This document shows positions 37,925 through 50,029 of a stretch of DNA of 64,000 bases, piece by piece. Position numbers and translations under genes: made by a program. The stretch covers positions 45,485,111-45,549,110 of the forward strand of contig NC_092576.1 of the NCBI RefSeq assembly GCF_037975245.1, in the 5' to 3' direction. Under the pieces are notes generated by a model. The model was not told where the DNA came from, searched no databases, and saw only the letters and a list, made by a program, of their open reading frames with translations. This DNA is from Apostichopus japonicus. Taxonomy: Eukaryota > Echinodermata > Holothuroidea > Aspidochirotida > Stichopodidae. Positions within the stretch are counted from its first letter, which is position 1; each line of letters opens with the position of its first letter.

Positions 37925-39298
37925 ATGCAAACAGATGCACTACAGGGGCACCTCCAGGAATTACTCATACCTATCAGCTCTAATGGACACACATGCAAAC
38001 AAAGGCACTACAGGGGCACCTCTAGGCATTACTCATACCTGTCAGCTCTAATGGACACACATACAAATATAGGCACTACAGGGGCACCTATAGGCATTAC
38101 TCATACCTATCAGCTCTAATGGACACACATGCGAGCTGAGGCGCTACAGGGGTACCTCTAGGCATTACTCATACCTGTCAGCTCTAATGGACAAACATGC
38201 AAATATAGGCACTACCGGGGCACCTCTAGGCATTACTCATACATGTCAGCTCTAATGGACACAAATGCAAAAAGAGGCACTACAGGGGCACCTTTAGGCA
38301 TTACTCATACCTGTCAGCTCTAATGGACACACATGCAAACAGAGGCATTACAGGGGCACCTATAGGCATTACTCATACCTATCAGCTCTAATGGACACAA
38401 ATGCAAAAAGAGGCACTACAGGAGCACCTTTAGGCATTACTCATACCTGTCAGCTCTAATGGACAAACATGCAAACAGAGGCACTACAGGGGTTCCTCTA
38501 GGCAATACTCATACATGTCAGCTCTAATGGACACACATGCGAGCATAGGCACTACAGGGGCACCTCTAGGCATTACTCATACCTGTCAGCTCTAATGGAC
38601 ACACATGCGACACACATGCAAACAGAGGCACTACAGGGGCACCTCTAGGCATTACTCATACCTGTCAGCTCTAATGGACACACATGCACATAGAGGCACT
38701 ACCTGGACACCTCTAGGCATTACTCATACATGTAAGCTCTAATGGACACACGTGCAAACAGAGGCACTACAGGGGCACCTCTAGGCATTACTCATACCTG
38801 TCAGCTCTCATGGACACACATGCAAACAGAGACACTACATGGCACCTATAGGCATTACTCATACATGTCAGCTCTAATGGACACACATGCACATAGAGGC
38901 ACTACCGGGGCACCTCTAGGCATTACTCATACATGTCAGCTCTAATGGACACACATGCGAACAGAGGCACTACATGGGCACCTCTAGGCATTACTCATAC
39001 CTGTCAGCTCTAATGGACACACATGCAAATAGAGGCACTACAGGGGCACCTCTAGGCATTACTCATACCTGTCAGCTCTCATGGACACACATGCAAACAG
39101 AGACACTACAGGGCACCTCTAGGCATTACTCATACATGTCAGCTCTAATGGACACACATGCGAACAGAGGCACTACATGGGCACCTCTAGGCATTACTCA
39201 TACCTGTCAGCTCTAATGGACACACATGCAAATAGAGGCACTACAGGGGCACATCTAGGCATTACTCATACATGTCAGCTCTAATGGACACATATGTA
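37925..39298. repeat. 68-bp minisatellite, about 20 copies
   Basis: The unit includes 'ggcactacaggggcacct', 'ctaggcattactcatacctg' and 'tcagctctaatggacacaca'. Successive units start 68 bases apart (for example 38005 and 38073). Copies differ by scattered substitutions, and there are no unique spacers between units, so this is not a CRISPR array. ORFs of 60-80 codons here come from the repeat. It directly abuts the stray TRDMT1-like exon segment. Confidence 0.9.
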
Positions 39299-39444
39299 CA
39301 AATCTTAAACTGGTTAAACAAAGTAAAAGAGATTTACGTGGAGGCATATTGTATAAAGTACAAGGCTTGAAGAAGTCAAAGACCAGTGCCAAGGAATACA
39401 ATGATGCTGAACACAAATAATTTGTAAGAATGTTAAAACAAACA

Positions 39445-39760
39445 AAAACGTTTTTACTTAAATTTGGAAGGTTTTTGTTCATGAAGTAATTCTCTGGGTT
39501 ATGACGCCAATCTGCAGGTATTGTTTCTAAATCTCCAGGCAACGTAGGTATGTTGGAGATGGGAGAGGCGCTGTTGGTATTAAAATCTTTGTCCGACTGA
39601 GTCACTAATGAATTGTTTGCAGTGCTTACCGTCAGTGTGTTGTTACGTTGAAGATAAGAACCTGTTCCTTCCACATAGTGTCCATACCTACAGAGAAAAA
39701 AAAAACATATCAAATCAATATGACGAAATAACAACGTGTGCAATGTGATGAAGTTACTAA
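39445..39760 (-). repeat. Duplicate of the TRDMT1 exon-6 region (copy of 56635-56945)
   Basis: About 310 bases match 56635-56945 in the same orientation. Shared phrases include 'atgaNgccaatctgcaggta', 'atctccaggcaaNgtaggt' and 'catatcaaatcaatatgacg'. Both flanks diverge abruptly. The segment holds one exon copy plus intron on both sides. It lies about 13.5 kb downstream of the TRDMT1 stop codon and next to the 68-bp minisatellite. Confidence 0.85.
39630..39687 (-). pseudogene. Stray intact copy of a TRDMT1 exon
   Basis: 58 bp with acceptor 'ctgtag' and donor GTAAGC, encoding YGHYVEGTGSYLQRNNTLT after one leading base. It differs from the in-gene exon at 56815-56872 by Tyr for Phe and Thr for Ala. 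Length, phase and splice sites are all kept. It lies beyond the gene's last exon on the transcript's 3' side, so TRDMT1 could use it only through an unusual downstream transcript. A duplicated exon relic, or part of a second broken gene copy, is more likely. Confidence 0.75.
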
Positions 39761-39999
39761 ATGGGTCATTCCGTGTCAAAACACGGATCGCTGTTGGCAC
39801 CCTCTCCAAAAATTCCCATTTTTTTTTTGTATGATTGGAACACCATGAAATAAGCATTTTCTAAAAATGTCAGATGCATTTGCTTCACAATTTGCCGATT
39901 TATCACACTTTGAAATTCCGCAATTTGTCGCCACCGTGGCATTTTTGTGACTTCTGAGGTCAAATTTCTCAGCAATTAAACATCCTACTACCTTTCTTT

Positions 40000-41180
40000 T
40001 ACAGATGCATATAGAGTCTATCCCTCTTCTGTTATTTCTATAATATTTATAAGTTGATAACCATCTATATGTAGTAAGTCAACGGGGCAATAATCATTTA
40101 ACCAAGTTTCAGTTACTGCTAGGAAAGTAAATTCATAATTGTCAATATATTGTAACAAACACATGAAAGGATCCCAATTTTGGGTTGTAAAAGTTTTCTA
40201 TTTTTACGGTTACGTTACAGCACCATGCCTTTAACCAATAGTACATATACCCACGGGGATTGTCAGTTCAAAAAATGTATAGGATTTGCGAGGAAGAGAA
40301 AAGAAACTGGAAATATATTTTGGTAAGTACATAGAAACAAAAAGGAGATGTGAGCAAAGTTCAACCACCTAAAGACTTAGTAAGGTCTCTATGCGTAGGC
40401 CAATGTAACTTCATTAAAGGCCATGCCAGACGTAATGGTTTAAGCCTTTTACTAACTGCCGTAGCAACCGAACCCAAAATCATGCATTTTGAAATACTCA
40501 AAAAATTACCGATTTTGGCCTGTTCAAAATTGGGGGTTTCTATTAAGAAGTGCAACCGTCTGTGATTCGTGTACAAACAAAAACATGTACGTACTACCCG
40601 CCTAATTGCAACTTGATAGAGCGGATACTGTAAAACTTAACCAGAAATCTCGGGTCACCACGACCGTTCACATTACATTTATTAAGAATGCAAGAGGGAT
40701 TGAAGAAACCCTGGAAAGGACGATTATAAGACTGCACGCGGACTAGAAGTATGAGTACGCCTTACTCTTTTTGTACTTTCGTGTTTTCTTTTCTTTCATT
40801 TTTCGTCCCGTTGTTTCTTGTTTTTTTTTTCAATTAAATTTATCTTCAGTCAGGCTGCAATTCCTGCGAGCATCGCAAATATCCTGCGAACCTGGTTCGG
40901 AAGGTTCGCAAGTTTTCCAGCCATATATAGAAAAACAAGAGCCCTAGGGAACTGTGGTTCCTTACACATGGGTATAAGACAATTCACATTTTATCAAGCA
41001 AGATTTGGCTCAAATAGTCCAAGTAATTGTGGTCCTACACGTACCCATAAAGTAATCAACACTATAGACAACACTTTTGTGATCACAAATTGTGATCGGA
41101 TTTTTGATCGGAAGGCACTTTTGAGATCTGAATATGGCGTCGAAAATGTAAGAAATATAAGGTCACAAGCGGGTCAACAG
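40000..41180. other. No confident gene
   Basis: ORFs on both strands in 40350-40576 overlap each other, and a 122-codon plus ORF at 40818-41186 runs into the repeat to its right. No domain, splice context or family was recognised. Confidence 0.4.
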
Positions 41181-41960
41181 ATATGATAACATTGGTGACC
41201 TCAAATCACATGACCGTTAAGTTTGAAAATGATCCACCACCCCATTCACAACTTGTCCCAAAATATCAACCATGTCACACCTTGGCATTATATGTCTAAA
41301 AATTAACTTTGAACTTGTATACATAACTTCACACACAAAGGTCACCTGGGGGTCAATCAATTGACATTTTTGATCGATGGGACCTAACTAGAGCATCAAA
41401 ACTGTCAAAATTCCTTTGCCCATTTTCTCCTCCAAAATATATTTTTTTAACATTAATTGACCTTTGGTGACCTCGGATCACGTGACCGTTAAGTTTGAAA
41501 ATATCCCCCTATACCATTCGCAACTTGTCCCTACATATCAACTGTGTCACACCTTGGCACTGGGAGTTATTGTACTAAATGTCTGACCTTTGACCTCATA
41601 TAACTTCACACACAAAGGTCACCTATGGTAAACCCATTGACATTTTTGATCGGTGAGACGTGAACATACCATCAAAACTATAAAATTCACACATTTTTTC
41701 TTTGCCTATTTTCTCCAACCTCCCAAACTACTGTTTTTTTTTACATTAATTGACCTTTGGTGACCTTGGATCACATGACAGTTAAGTTTGAAGTTATACC
41801 CCTATACTCCTTTACCATTTGCAGCGTGTCCCAAAATATAAACTACCTCACACCTTTGCACTGTAAGTTATTGCATTAAATGTCTGAAATTAACTTTGAC
41901 CTCATATACCTTCGCACAGAAAGGTCACACAGGGCTCAACCTATTGACATTTTAATCAGA
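41180..41960. repeat. Degenerate tandem repeat, about 275-290-bp period
   Basis: Three copies start near 41193, 41466 and 41758 with 'ggtgacctNNgatcacNtga', followed by 'gttaagtttgaaaNta', 'gtcacaccttggcact' and 'caaaggtcac'. It resembles the GTGACC-rich repeat at the left end of the window in style, but not in sequence order. Confidence 0.7.
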
Positions 41961-42277
41961 AGGTACCTTTAACATCTGAAAATAGCATCTAAACTGTAAA
42001 AATCTTTAAAATACTTAAAGGTCAAGTGACACGTAACAGATTTCCTTCAAACTTGCACAAATTGAAAAGCTACATATCAAAACCCTATATTCCAAATTTG
42101 GAGTTCCACAATTGTTTCTTTGCTGTTTTAATTAAGTTAATAACCAAGCTAATTCCGTAAGACAATGACGTCACGGGGAACTGCCAATGTTACCAAAACT
42201 AAGTATGCCTAATATGCTAACCGAGATCAAAGCCGTAAACAATTCGTCACGGACAGTAAACAAAATATCATACAACG

Positions 42278-42903
42278 AGGTAAATGAATCTGGAGAAACT
42301 ATCACACAGTAAATACGGGCGTACGCGCGTACCATGTATGGAGGGTCATGTGATGTGTTCCAGGGTGGTACTAATATACTACTCTCCCTATTACGCATGA
42401 TGATTTCACCCAACTAGTACGTAAATGTGTTTGCGTGCTTAGAGCAGCAGACGACACCCGTTACCTAGCAATAACCGTGCCTGTAGCCTAACGTGATAGC
42501 TATATTCCCGTCGAGCAGCATTAGGCTCTGTTCCATGGAGAATTCCGTGGTTGCACTGAACTAAACATTTACCCACAGCACCAAACGCTCATCCTTGACA
42601 ACCGTGGAACTACTGATTTCGTTCACACGCAGTGCTTGAAGAATACACATAGAGTTATGCACGCGAACAGCAGACGACACTTAACGATGTTCCAGACGAC
42701 ACTCTCAACTTAATTCTTCACTAAAAATGCCGTTGAGATGTCCGAACCGACCAATCTTTCACTAAGTCACTAACACTGTTCTCGAACTGCTACAGAGAAA
42801 TATCAGTATGGTACCACCCTGGAACACATCACATGACCCTTCATACATGGTACGCGCGTACCCAATTGACATGAATCCTCCAGATTCATTTACCTCGTTG
42901 ATA
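42278..42903. mobile_element. Foldback element A with about 90-bp inverted ends
   Basis: The arms at 42278-42373 and 42808-42903 are inverted complements: 'cgaggtaaatgaatctggag', then 'gtaccatgtatggagggtca', then 'gtgatgtgttccagggtggt'. The middle contains 'cctagcaataaccgtgcctg' and is not palindromic. A second copy of this element, in opposite orientation, lies at 47919-48496. No transposase is encoded. Confidence 0.7.
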
Positions 42904-43511
42904 TCATATGAGAATGGGTGCACTACAGTACAAGAAAGTTTCGTGTTCGTCAAACACTGTATACAGCGATAGCTTAGTACCAGTGCACTCGGCCAGCCTA
43001 GCTGCCTATAAGTAAAGATTGGCTTGGACCTTCGAGCGAATCTTATGTGTGGAAAAGAGTAAGTGTATTTTCTGGCCTAGGCCTACTACAACAAGGACTA
43101 ACTTGGTATTATTACTAACTTACAGTAGGCTAATTCTTATAATTTCGTTCAGTTAGTTAGGCCCTAAATTAGGTACGGCGACGATAAAGTTAGGCGTAGG
43201 CTAGGGCTATATTAACTTTTATGTGTGGTACATCATGAAAAATCCAGAATAACAAGCATCATATGTTTACATGTCATTTTGCCCAATATTATAATGTGCT
43301 CCCACCTATCTATATACTCAAAGTCATAGCTCATATGTTGCACAGTAAATGACATCCTTATATTTTGCCATTTTTGTTGGTAGGGCTGCAGTTTTTGTTA
43401 CAAGAGAAAACGCTTGTGACAGGTGCTTTCAAACATATCAAATTGTTTTCTTAAATGAACTTTCATAACTTCCTTGTTATTTTCTTTCCCATTTTTCACT
43501 ACTTAGATTTT

Positions 43512-45465
43512 TCTAGAAGCTGTTCCCCAAGCAACTGCAGTGAAAATACAAAGCCAGGATTCTGCAGAATGTACATCTCCATCTAAAGGTAGCATGATCT
43601 TATATACATGTGCTTGATATTACCGAAAACAGTTGGGAAATGGGGGAGGAGAGGGTGGTGACAGGCATTAAAGATTTAGTCAGTTTTGAACGGGATACAA
43701 GGAATCTCCACCAGTAAAACATCGAGGCATGTATATGGGGGGCAAGCTACCAGACAAAAAGGAGGCAGCAGTATTACGGCTGAAAGGTCCCCATAAATAG
43801 GCATTAATAGAGTGATGGATGGGGAGGGGGGGGGGGTGGGGGAGAAAATGTGGTAGAGAAGTGTAAGCTAGGGTAATACATGGAAGAATGGAAAACTTTC
43901 ATACATCTATACAGTATTCTATAGCAGAAGTGAGTACAGGGGCCAAAATTTTAGAAACAGTACTCGTTGAAAGCAAAATAGCAATTAAAACCGCACATCA
44001 GGCAGGCTGACTATGGGATAATATACATTGTATTTTATCCATCATATCCGCCTGCCTGACGAGAGTGGTTGAGGAGGCTATACCTGATGGCTTCACAGGA
44101 AAATATAAAGGCTACATCTATAGTTACTGAGAGAAGGGAGATTACATTGTAGTTATACTATATGAAACCAAGCTGAAGTCATTTGCAATTCGTTTGGTGT
44201 GAGTGGCCCATAATTTTGCAGCCACATAAAGCAGGAGGATATGCTCCCTTCAGAAAAGATAAGTGAACCATCTAGGCAGCTGACCCCTGTCCAAGAGCAG
44301 GCTACTGTATGTGTGTGGTATAATAAGCATTTATTCTAATTTTCAGTGAATGTAACACATGTAGAAGTCCAGTGTTCACTGGTCCCCCTACCACCATTGA
44401 AGTTGCTGACTGGACCAACAGAGACAAGAACACCATCAAAGCAACCAGGGCCATCTCTCACAGTGGCGATGATGGTCTGTCTGCTGCTGTGGCATCCACA
44501 TCGGGATACACCGAAAAACCGCCAGGTAGTCCGGACTACACTCCATCAGTTAACTCATCTGAACATGACAAAGATGACGCTTCAAGGTAATTTTCAAGAT
44601 TGATAGTAGATTAGTCTGGAAAATCAATTGGTGCCATAACTTTCTGGAAAGAGGATCATTATTAATTTTGACACTAACACTGTGGGGCAGTCTGGAATGT
44701 GTGGTGAGGCCATCAGTCTTTACTTCAATTAGCATATACATACTGTATCTGGTAGAGTTGCCACAGCTGTATGTGAACAAGAAATAAAGGCACAAACAAG
44801 TAGTTGGATTTAACAGAGTATATTATATCTTCACTTGGCTGGATATCTGCTACTGAATACAAATGGTGAAAGTTGCATCTTATACACTCCTTTACCATAG
44901 ATTACAAGGGGATGGGACAGGATTTTACTCTGTCCACATGTTTACTTTACTACATAAACAGTGGTTAAGCTACTGAGACAATGACCACACATCCTGCTGA
45001 AGATTCCATAATATTAGGCGCACAAACAGGTGTAGGGTTTTTGTTGTAATCAGTAAAAAATATATTGGAATTGTTCAGGCACAAGTTATCAGGTAAAACC
45101 TGACCCATGTATCCACACCAATTGAGGTGTACTCAGCTGTCGCCTTAGTTGGGCATCCAAAGACTTGGCTGACAACTGTGCCGTGCCTATTGACCGAATG
45201 GAGTGATTGCAATGCCTCTATCTAAATGGTATGTTTTTATGAACTATTATTAATATTATTCTTCATATCTTTACTATTCTACAGATTATGTATGGGAACT
45301 TCTTGACTGCTTGCAACAACTTCTGCAGAAGTGGAACTCTGGGAGATGAGTGTCCTGTACCTGTCAGAAAAGAGCCCCCACCACTTGCAAGCTCCTATGT
45401 TCATCCGAACAATGAGGATGCCATAAAACAACACCAAAGCAGATTTCAAAAGCTATGCTGAAGTA
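43512..45465 (+). CDS. Candidate exons of an unrecognised plus-strand gene
   Basis: Three splice-bordered segments look coding but do not yet form one frame. Segment 1, to 43587, reads EAVPQATAVKIQSQDSAECT in the frame leaving phase 1 before GTAGCA. Segment 2, 44345-44589, after 'aattttcag', reads CNTCRSPVFTGPPTTIEVAD then a Ser/Pro/Asp-rich stretch ending HDKDDAS, which requires phase 2. Segment 3 starts at 45286; in the phase left by segment 2 it stops quickly (LCMGTS), while its longest frame (ACNNFCRSGTLGDECPVP to a TGA near 45463) needs phase 0. A missing exon, a frameshift or alternative splice sites could explain this. No family was recognised. Confidence 0.3.
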
Positions 45466-47020
45466 CTGTAGTTGATGGCCTCCCAATTTCTAATTTTGTT
45501 TCATTGTAGTGGGGAGCAATCGACTCTGTGAATCGTCTGTTCACATGATGTTTTGGCACAGCTGCAGAGCAGTGTTAATTAACAGGTCGCTACCAGCCTT
45601 TAGGGAAGTTGCTAAAGTCTTACATTAAAGTTTTACTTACATCTGGTTTCCATTGTAACTAACTAAATGATAACATTATATTTAAAAAAAGTTCCAATGA
45701 CAAGTATTCCTCTGTAGAGAGCTTAGACTTCATAAATATAAATTTCATGCTGACTTAATATTTGTATGCAACTTTGGTGTTTCAAACATGTTGCCAATTT
45801 TTTGTTTTTCTCAAAAAGAATTGACAGAAATTTGCTGTTTGTTCCCCGCATGGGATAAAATGTGATTTTTTTTATCCCATTTATGATCAAGTAACCTTGA
45901 TATTCCATGGATTAATGAACAATTTCAGATTGATTCTCATTTCACTTTTATTAAAATGAAAGCCTAAGCTCTCCAGATCCCATTGACATAGTGGTTTAGG
46001 GTACTTTAATTCAAACTATTCTTCTATTTTAACCTAGTATATTTGAGATTTCAATCATCCAGATTTTGTTGGCAGGCTACTAGAAGTGACAGCTTTGCTT
46101 ACAAGAGAGAATACATACAAACAATTAACTTGAGTTTTTATTATTTATTGCTGTTATGTACTTCCCAAACTTGAAAATGTAAAATTTCATCCAAGATTGC
46201 AGTTAATACCATGAACCAGAAAAATGTAAGCTGGAATTCCAAAATGTTCACCATTCAGCCACAAAACAGACAGGACTGAACCCTGTTTCTATAAAACTTT
46301 GCAGAAATAATACTATGACTTGGCATAAACAGTCCACATTCTCACAGTCTTCATAATTTAAATCCTTCATACTGTTCAGATGGTAAAGCTTCTCTAATCC
46401 TCCTTACTACATAGGATGGGAGAACAACACAAACCTCCTTCCCTAAAAACTGCTAGCTCATCCGTGCAAGTTGTCTGTATGCTGTGTGTCTGTATTTCCT
46501 GTAAAATAATCATATGAAAACCAGCTATAAAAGATGAAGACACACAAAAGCTTGGTAGCCATCTGGGGACGTCAATTTTAAATAAATTTCTATATGATTT
46601 CCAGAATTTGCTTGGCCCCTAAATCTGCCTCCCCTAAAGTTAGCCTAGCTATGCCATTTATACAAACTGATCATTGTATCTCGTGGACTAAAATTTGTAA
46701 ATGGATCGTGCACAAGCGTGGTCGACATTTTTTGTGTGGCATTTGGTTCCATGGCTCAGTGTTAATGACTACTATGTCAGTCAGCATGATAAGGGTTAAC
46801 CTCAAGGGCATTACACCAGGTTTTGGACAAAATGACCTAATCAGAAGCAGGTTTTGAACATGGTGCACAAATTTTCCTGATCAAATCTATATCTTAATGT
46901 TATGCCTTTCACAACGAAACAAAACTAAACTATGAATACACCCTCTGTTTTGTTACATCTTTCAACAGCAGGTCAGAGCAATGAATAAAGGTATACAACA
47001 AAAATAATGTATTCTATACT
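45466..47020. other. No recognised gene
   Basis: AT-rich sequence. Overlapping ORFs on both strands near 46594-46868 show no domain or splice context. Confidence 0.4.
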
Positions 47021-47023
47021 TAC

Positions 47024-47240
47024 TCTTGGATCCTGTTTTCCTGTGCACATCCACCATACTGTTGACGGTACATGTAGTAGGCTGTCTGAAGAAACAATGG
47101 GTTCAGGCACATAGCTTCAAAACCTGGGGGTAAGGTGATGCATGCAGCACCTTCTTCATCCATCACAGTCCTTATCTATTTCGCTGCAGCATGTACACTC
47201 CCTTGCTGTAGGCATCACAGCACACTGGCCACAATGACAC
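47024..47240 (-). pseudogene. P2X7 C-terminal-type zinc domain exon, frameshifted
   Basis: After acceptor 'tgtttacag' the minus strand reads CHCGQCAVMPTARECTCCSE and continues to IDKDC. A one-base shift near 47163-47172 is needed to continue as MDEEGAACITLPPGFEAMCL, then NPLFLQTAYYMYRQQYGG, before donor GTAAGT. The Cys-rich start plus 'CIT..PGF...CLNP..LQTAY..YRQQYG' is the zinc-binding cytosolic domain best known from the C-terminus of P2X7 receptors, which is widespread in invertebrate proteins without a channel. The shift makes this a likely pseudogene, unless it is a sequencing error. The YRY/W-rich second half was not found nearby. Confidence 0.75.
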
Positions 47241-47918
47241 CTGTAAACAATACAAACCAGTTCAAATAATAAAGAGCCAATTCAATGACTTCATACCGAC
47301 CTCAATTATTGGGGCATACTGTACTAACATGTCAAAATAGAAAAGGGGCACCTCTGAAGGGCAATCTACCATTGAAGCTCCTTACAAGTAACATCCCTAG
47401 CAAGGAGGGGGTAGCCTCTTCTTAGAATTCTTGCCTCTGTTGGGACAATGCTGCAAAGGAAAATAAAACAGGCCGATGTTGCCTCGTTTCCAACTCTTTC
47501 CCACTTCTGAATCCATTCCCTAGATTGAGAAAATCTGGTTATGAAATTAGCTCAAGCGGAAATGACGAAAAGCTGGTGTGAGGTGCCACCTTCTCCCTCC
47601 CCCCACCCTTTCCCTGATTTGTGGTAACTTCACTAATTTGCCACTACAACTGCTAGGAAATTAATAATAGACCACCTCTGAATTTGTTGTGCACTCTTCC
47701 AATTGGCCCCTTCAATCTACTAACCAAATGAAATATGTCTGTGTGACATGTTCCTGGGCCATGTGCTGCCACAACTTTTAAGGAAAATAGTAACTTCATT
47801 AACTTAACTCGACCGCACTTTCATGTTAATTTTGCTGCCCCATCAACAAATTAGCTAAGAGTATGAGCAAAGTTAGGAAACATTTATCGGTTCTAGGCCT
47901 AACTAGTGACACAACCAT

Positions 47919-48496
47919 CGAGGTAAATGAATCTGGAGGATTCATGTCAATTGGGTGCGCGTACCATGCATGGAGGGTCATGTGATGTGTTCCAGGGTCG
48001 TACCAAACTGATATTTCTCTGTAGCAGTTCGAGAACAGTGTAAGTGACTTCGTGAAAGATTTGCACCAAGACGGATCGGACATGGGAACTAACGGCGTAA
48101 GAAGGTACTGGTACTTCAGGCCTACACAATCGTGCTAATATGCTAACGTTCAACCTTATTCTCTTGAATGAAGGCAGGCCTTCTACATAATAGATCTTAC
48201 TTATTAATACAGCTCCAGGGGCAAGCTTTGTCTCATATGGCCTAACGTTATTACTACTTGCTATAAGTGACTATAGAAATGGGGAAATGTTTAGTTCAGT
48301 GCAACCACGGAATTCTCCATGCAACAGAGCCTAATGCTGCTTGACGGGAATATAGCTATCACGTTAGGCTACAGGCACGGTTATTGCTAGGTAACGGGTG
48401 TCGTCTGCTGCTCTAAGCACGCATACACATTTACATACTAGTTGGGTGAAATCATCCTGCGTAATGGGGAGAGTAATATATTAGTACCACCCTGGC
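47919..48496. mobile_element. Foldback element B, inverted copy of element A, one end truncated
   Basis: The left part (47919-48065) matches the right part of element A in reverse orientation, and 48294-48496 matches its left part. Shared strings are 'gaggtaaatgaatctggagg', 'gttcagtgcaaccacggaat' and 'ggttattgctaggtaacggg'. Between them about 230 bases are unrelated to A. The copy stops abruptly at 'accaccctggcac' (48496), losing most of the second arm. Confidence 0.7.
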
Positions 48497-48539
48497 ACTT
48501 AGTAGGCCTGAGTACAATGTTTGTTGGGACTGAGATGAA

Positions 48540-48775
48540 AATATCTCAGGTCCTTTGACAGGAGAGTTAACTACCCTCTCATACTCTTCCTTGCTGAGCC
48601 TTTTATATGCAGGTTTGCAAGAGGACATAGTTGCCACACCTGTATCAAAAGGGCTAGGCATATCACCAATGCAATTGGCATCAGTTTCATCAGCTGTACA
48701 AGCTGTAAAACCGAACCTGTTACCTGTTTTAAAGGTTGTTGCACGCCTGCGATACATGCCTTTCCTTCTACCCAT
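48540..48775 (-). CDS. Candidate N-terminal exon of an unrecognised basic protein
   Basis: The minus-strand ORF starts MGRRKGMYRRRATTFKTGNR, passes through an acidic Ser/Cys-containing stretch, and reaches KRLSKEEYERVVNSPVKGPE. Composition is protein-like rather than low-complexity, with a very basic start. It then runs into foldback element B at about 48500, where the frame ends after unrelated residues. It lies 1.3 kb upstream of the P2X7-C-type exon on the same strand, so it may be the start of that gene, broken by the foldback insertion. That link is inference. Confidence 0.4.
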
Positions 48776-48829
48776 TCTTTTAAATAGTATTTCCTATGTC
48801 ATCCTTTAAAAATAAATAGTTTCCAGTGG

Positions 48830-49550
48830 CTAATTCACTAGTTTTGTTTGTTAGCAATTATTGAAAGTCTAAGCAGTTGAAAAGCTGTGCACGGACTGAT
48901 ATCTTATAAGATTTACACTGAGAAACTAGTCAATATGATCGACTACAACGATTTGGGAACGTTGTTTGAACAGCGCCCTCACTTCAGATCTGAGCACAGC
49001 ATACTGTTTTCCTGAGCTTTTTTGGCCCCAAAATCTGCTAAAATTCCTTTTAAAAATAGTGCCAAAGTAACAAGTACATTTTTCTCTTTCAACTCAGGGC
49101 CACAGCCATGTTCTAAAGTTTACTGGATGCTGGGATAGATGAAGGTTTCAGAGGGAAGAAGAGAGGTTGGAAAACAAAGTTTTGTCAAGTTTCCTGTCAC
49201 ACAGGAACATTTCTCCCGCCTGGCGGGTTAAGTAGCACCAAACTGAGTTACTGTGCTTAAAACACATTCTATAAACCATAAAGCACTTTAGACATGCAGT
49301 ACTCAACATTCATGCTTATGGATGGCTTTTTATAACACCAGGGAACATGCTAACCAGTGGAGACTTGCTTCTTTAATATTCAGTATTTCACTGTGCATTT
49401 GGCCTGTACAATTTGTATGAGGCACAATATGAAGAGACACCAAATAGACAGATATAAAAACAAATTGTCAAAGTTATGTATTTTCTGGTTTTCAAGACTT
49501 CTCAAACTGTCATAAAAAGAGGTTTAAAGTAGAGTTTAAAAATTTCAACT
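48830..49550. other. No recognised gene
   Basis: AT-rich sequence between the candidate exon and the MITE. Nothing supportable was seen. Confidence 0.45.
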
Positions 49551-49555
49551 TTCAC

Positions 49556-50029
49556 TTAAGGTGGCATACTCCTATTAGCGTCTATATCAATCCGCGGCAA
49601 ATGTTCTCCTTCAGGAAAAGTACCAGTTAGGAGCAGGAGAACAACTTTTTTGCCATGTTATCAATTAGGATGAGCTTTTTGTGGCTTGGATCTTAAAGAG
49701 CATGAACGGAAGCACATGTGGTTAAAAAATTGGGTAAAATTGAGGCAATTTTAGACCAGTTTAGCCCTCCCAGGAGCAGCGGACGAAGATTGTTTACTGC
49801 CGAGTAAGAGGTTTGTTGACAAGTGACGAAAAGTTCCGGCTCTCGTAGCAAACAAATTTCACGGTCATGGTACGGAAAATTGATGGTGCCATGAAAGGCC
49901 AACTTGTCAGCTATCCAGTGATGGGTAGCGCTTAGCAAGTGAAACTTCTATCTAGGCTTAGAGAAGGCATTACTTTTGTGATTTAGTGTGTAAGTCAATG
50001 GGGATTTTAATGGGCGTATGCTACCTTAA
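49556..50029. mobile_element. MITE with TTAA ends (piggyBac-like)
   Basis: TTAAGGTGGCATACTCCTATT at the left (in part) is inverted at the right as 'aatgggcgtatgctacc' plus TTAA. Terminal inverted repeats are about 20 bp with a few mismatches, and TTAA is present at both borders (49556-49559 and 50026-50029), as piggyBac-type elements leave. The 81-codon minus ORF inside shows no transposase similarity. Confidence 0.6.

Noticed and set aside
37925-39298. Regular array considered as CRISPR
   Set aside because: Units are contiguous 68-bp minisatellite copies with no unique spacers, in a eukaryotic genome.
40818-41186. 122-codon plus ORF
   Set aside because: Runs into the 290-bp repeat, has no recognisable domain and starts in low-complexity sequence.
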